From the NCBI GenBank assembly GCA_029859385.1, contig JAOUDF010000052.1:1-13360 (forward strand): 13,360 nt of DNA, in the 5' to 3' direction. Origin of the DNA: Nitrospirota bacterium. Its GTDB lineage: Bacteria; Nitrospirota; JAOUDF01. The stretch's first letter is position 1. The number at the start of each line of letters is the position of its first letter. The notes under the pieces were generated by a model. That model saw nothing but the letters and a program-made list of their open reading frames with translations. It had not been told where the DNA came from and made no database searches. The translations under genes and the position numbers were made by a program. Below are positions 12,506-13,360 of the stretch, one piece after another.

Positions 12506-13360
12506 ATGATCCCTGCTGATCCTAAAAATATCCTGATCATCAAACTCAGCTCCCTGGGTGACGTGGTGCATGCACTGCCGGCCCTGCGGGCTTTGAGGTT
12601 GAAGTTCCCATCTGCTCGCATAAGCTGGCTTGTGAATCGTGGGCTGGAAGGGATACTTGAAGGAAATCCGGACCTGGACGAGATCATACGCTTCGACCGT
12701 AAACGCTGGGGCCAGTGGCGTGATTGCGGAGCGATGGGTGAACTGAAGTCCTTTGTCCTGGGTTTAAGGGACAGAAGCTTTGACCTGGTTCTCGATCTTC
12801 AGGGGCTCCTCAGGAGCGGAGTTCTTGCCGCCCTTACCGATGCCCCGGTCCGCGTGGGGTTTACCAACGCCCGGGAATTAAGCCCCCTTTTCTATACCCA
12901 CAAAGTACCGGTGCCCGAGGACGATATCCATGCCGTCGACCGCTATCTGCTGGCAACGTCGTTTCTGGGCGCAAATCTTGATGACGCCGTCTTTCCTGTT
13001 GCCGTAAATCATGCGGACGAGGTATGGGCGGAAGACGAATTGGGGCGACTGGGGATAACCCGGCCGCCAATCCTGGTCAACCCTTCCGCCCGGTGGATTA
13101 CCAAGCAGTGGTCCCTCGATCGCTTTGCCGAGGCTTGCAGAGTGCTGTCGGCTGATGGCTATCCGGTGGTGCTCATTGGTGGTGGAGAGGATACGGAGCG
13201 GTGTCATCGTCTGCGGGAGCTTGCCGGACTGCCTCTGACCGACCTTTCCGGAAAAACCACGCTGAAGCAGCTCGTGGCCCTTATGCGGCGTTCATCCCTC
13301 TTGCTCACCAACGACTCGGGCCCCATGCATCTGGCGGTGGCTACAGGGCTTGCCGTGGTC
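12506..13360 (+). CDS. Family 9 glycosyltransferase, heptosyltransferase I (WaaC)-like, 3' end outside window
   Basis: The frame starts at ATG 12506, nine bases after the aminotransferase stop, and stays open to the last base: 285 codons of an expected 340-350. Residues 8-30 read NILIIKLSSLGDVVHALPAL and onward, with the LGD Asp at D19; DLQGLLRSG at 97-105; GFTNARE at 118-124; HAVDRYLL at 142-149; NPSARWITKQW at 192-202; and NDSGPMHLAVATG at 269-281. The SSLGDVVHALPA start and the DLQGL/RSG and ARE elements are characteristic of heptosyltransferase I (WaaC/RfaC), which adds the first heptose to Kdo of lipid A-Kdo. The ribosome site is weak. The missing part is only the C-terminal segment, so the family call is secure while the exact acceptor is inferred. 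It is the third GT9 gene within about 5 kb. Confidence 0.9.
   Translation, partial: MIPADPKNILIIKLSSLGDVVHALPALRALRLKFPSARISWLVNRGLEGILEGNPDLDEIIRFDRKRWGQWRDCGAMGELKSFVLGLRDRSFDLVLDLQGLLRSGVLAALTDAPVRVGFTNARELSPLFYTHKVPVPEDDIHAVDRYLLATSFLGANLDDAVFPVAVNHADEVWAEDELGRLGITRPPILVNPSARWITKQWSLDRFAEACRVLSADGYPVVLIGGGEDTERCHRLRELAGLPLTDLSGKTTLKQLVALMRRSSLLLTNDSGPMHLAVATGLAVV

Noticed and set aside
1..13360. Defence system, CRISPR array, prophage, insertion sequence or RNA gene
   Set aside because: No repeat-spacer pattern, transposase, phage gene, tRNA or rRNA was seen. Nearly all sequence is covered by polysaccharide genes of known families and the gaps are short.

Overview
This window is a stretch of a Gram-negative surface-polysaccharide locus: 12 genes, all on the + strand, tightly packed, with both ends cutting through genes. 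The gene content (UDP-sugar dehydratase, reductase, membrane-bound initiating sugar transferase, glycosyltransferases, an asparagine-synthase-like amidotransferase, a dTDP-sugar reductase and three family-9 heptosyltransferase-like enzymes) points to O-antigen or capsule assembly next to LPS-core assembly. The host is probably a proteobacterium or a relative such as Geobacter and other Desulfuromonadota. That placement is inferred from gene style and base composition; no marker gene confirms it.

Left block (1-8211): the C-terminal end of a polytopic membrane protein runs by ATGA overlap into a SAM methyltransferase. A 167-base gap with a promoter candidate follows, then an asparagine-synthase-type amidotransferase, a family-4 glycosyltransferase, an NAD-dependent SDR, a small PglC-like phosphoglycosyl transferase and a long WbpM/PglF-type dehydratase. 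The order from amidotransferase to dehydratase resembles the wbpS-T-V-L-M end of Pseudomonas O-antigen loci, but a PglC-type enzyme sits where WbpL would be. The most economical reading is that the dehydratase makes a UDP-4-keto-6-deoxy-HexNAc, the SDR reduces C4 to a QuiNAc or FucNAc residue, and the PglC-like enzyme loads a sugar phosphate on undecaprenyl phosphate. The family-4 transferase then extends it, and the methyltransferase and amidotransferase may decorate it.

Right block (8298-13360): two overlapping family-9 glycosyltransferases, an RmlD-type reductase, a DegT/DnrJ/EryC1-type PLP aminotransferase preceded by the best promoter candidate in the window, and a third family-9 transferase (WaaC-like) cut by the window end. 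This looks like LPS-core glycosylation plus supply of special nucleotide sugars.

The genes from about 3575 to 8211 are visibly more AT-rich than asnB and the right block, which suggests a mosaic assembled by transfer. I see no tRNA, rRNA, CRISPR array, insertion sequence, phage gene or defence system. Every gene belongs to a recognisable family, so I do not claim a new system; the interesting points are the module composition, the orphan pathway enzymes and a few regulatory candidates.
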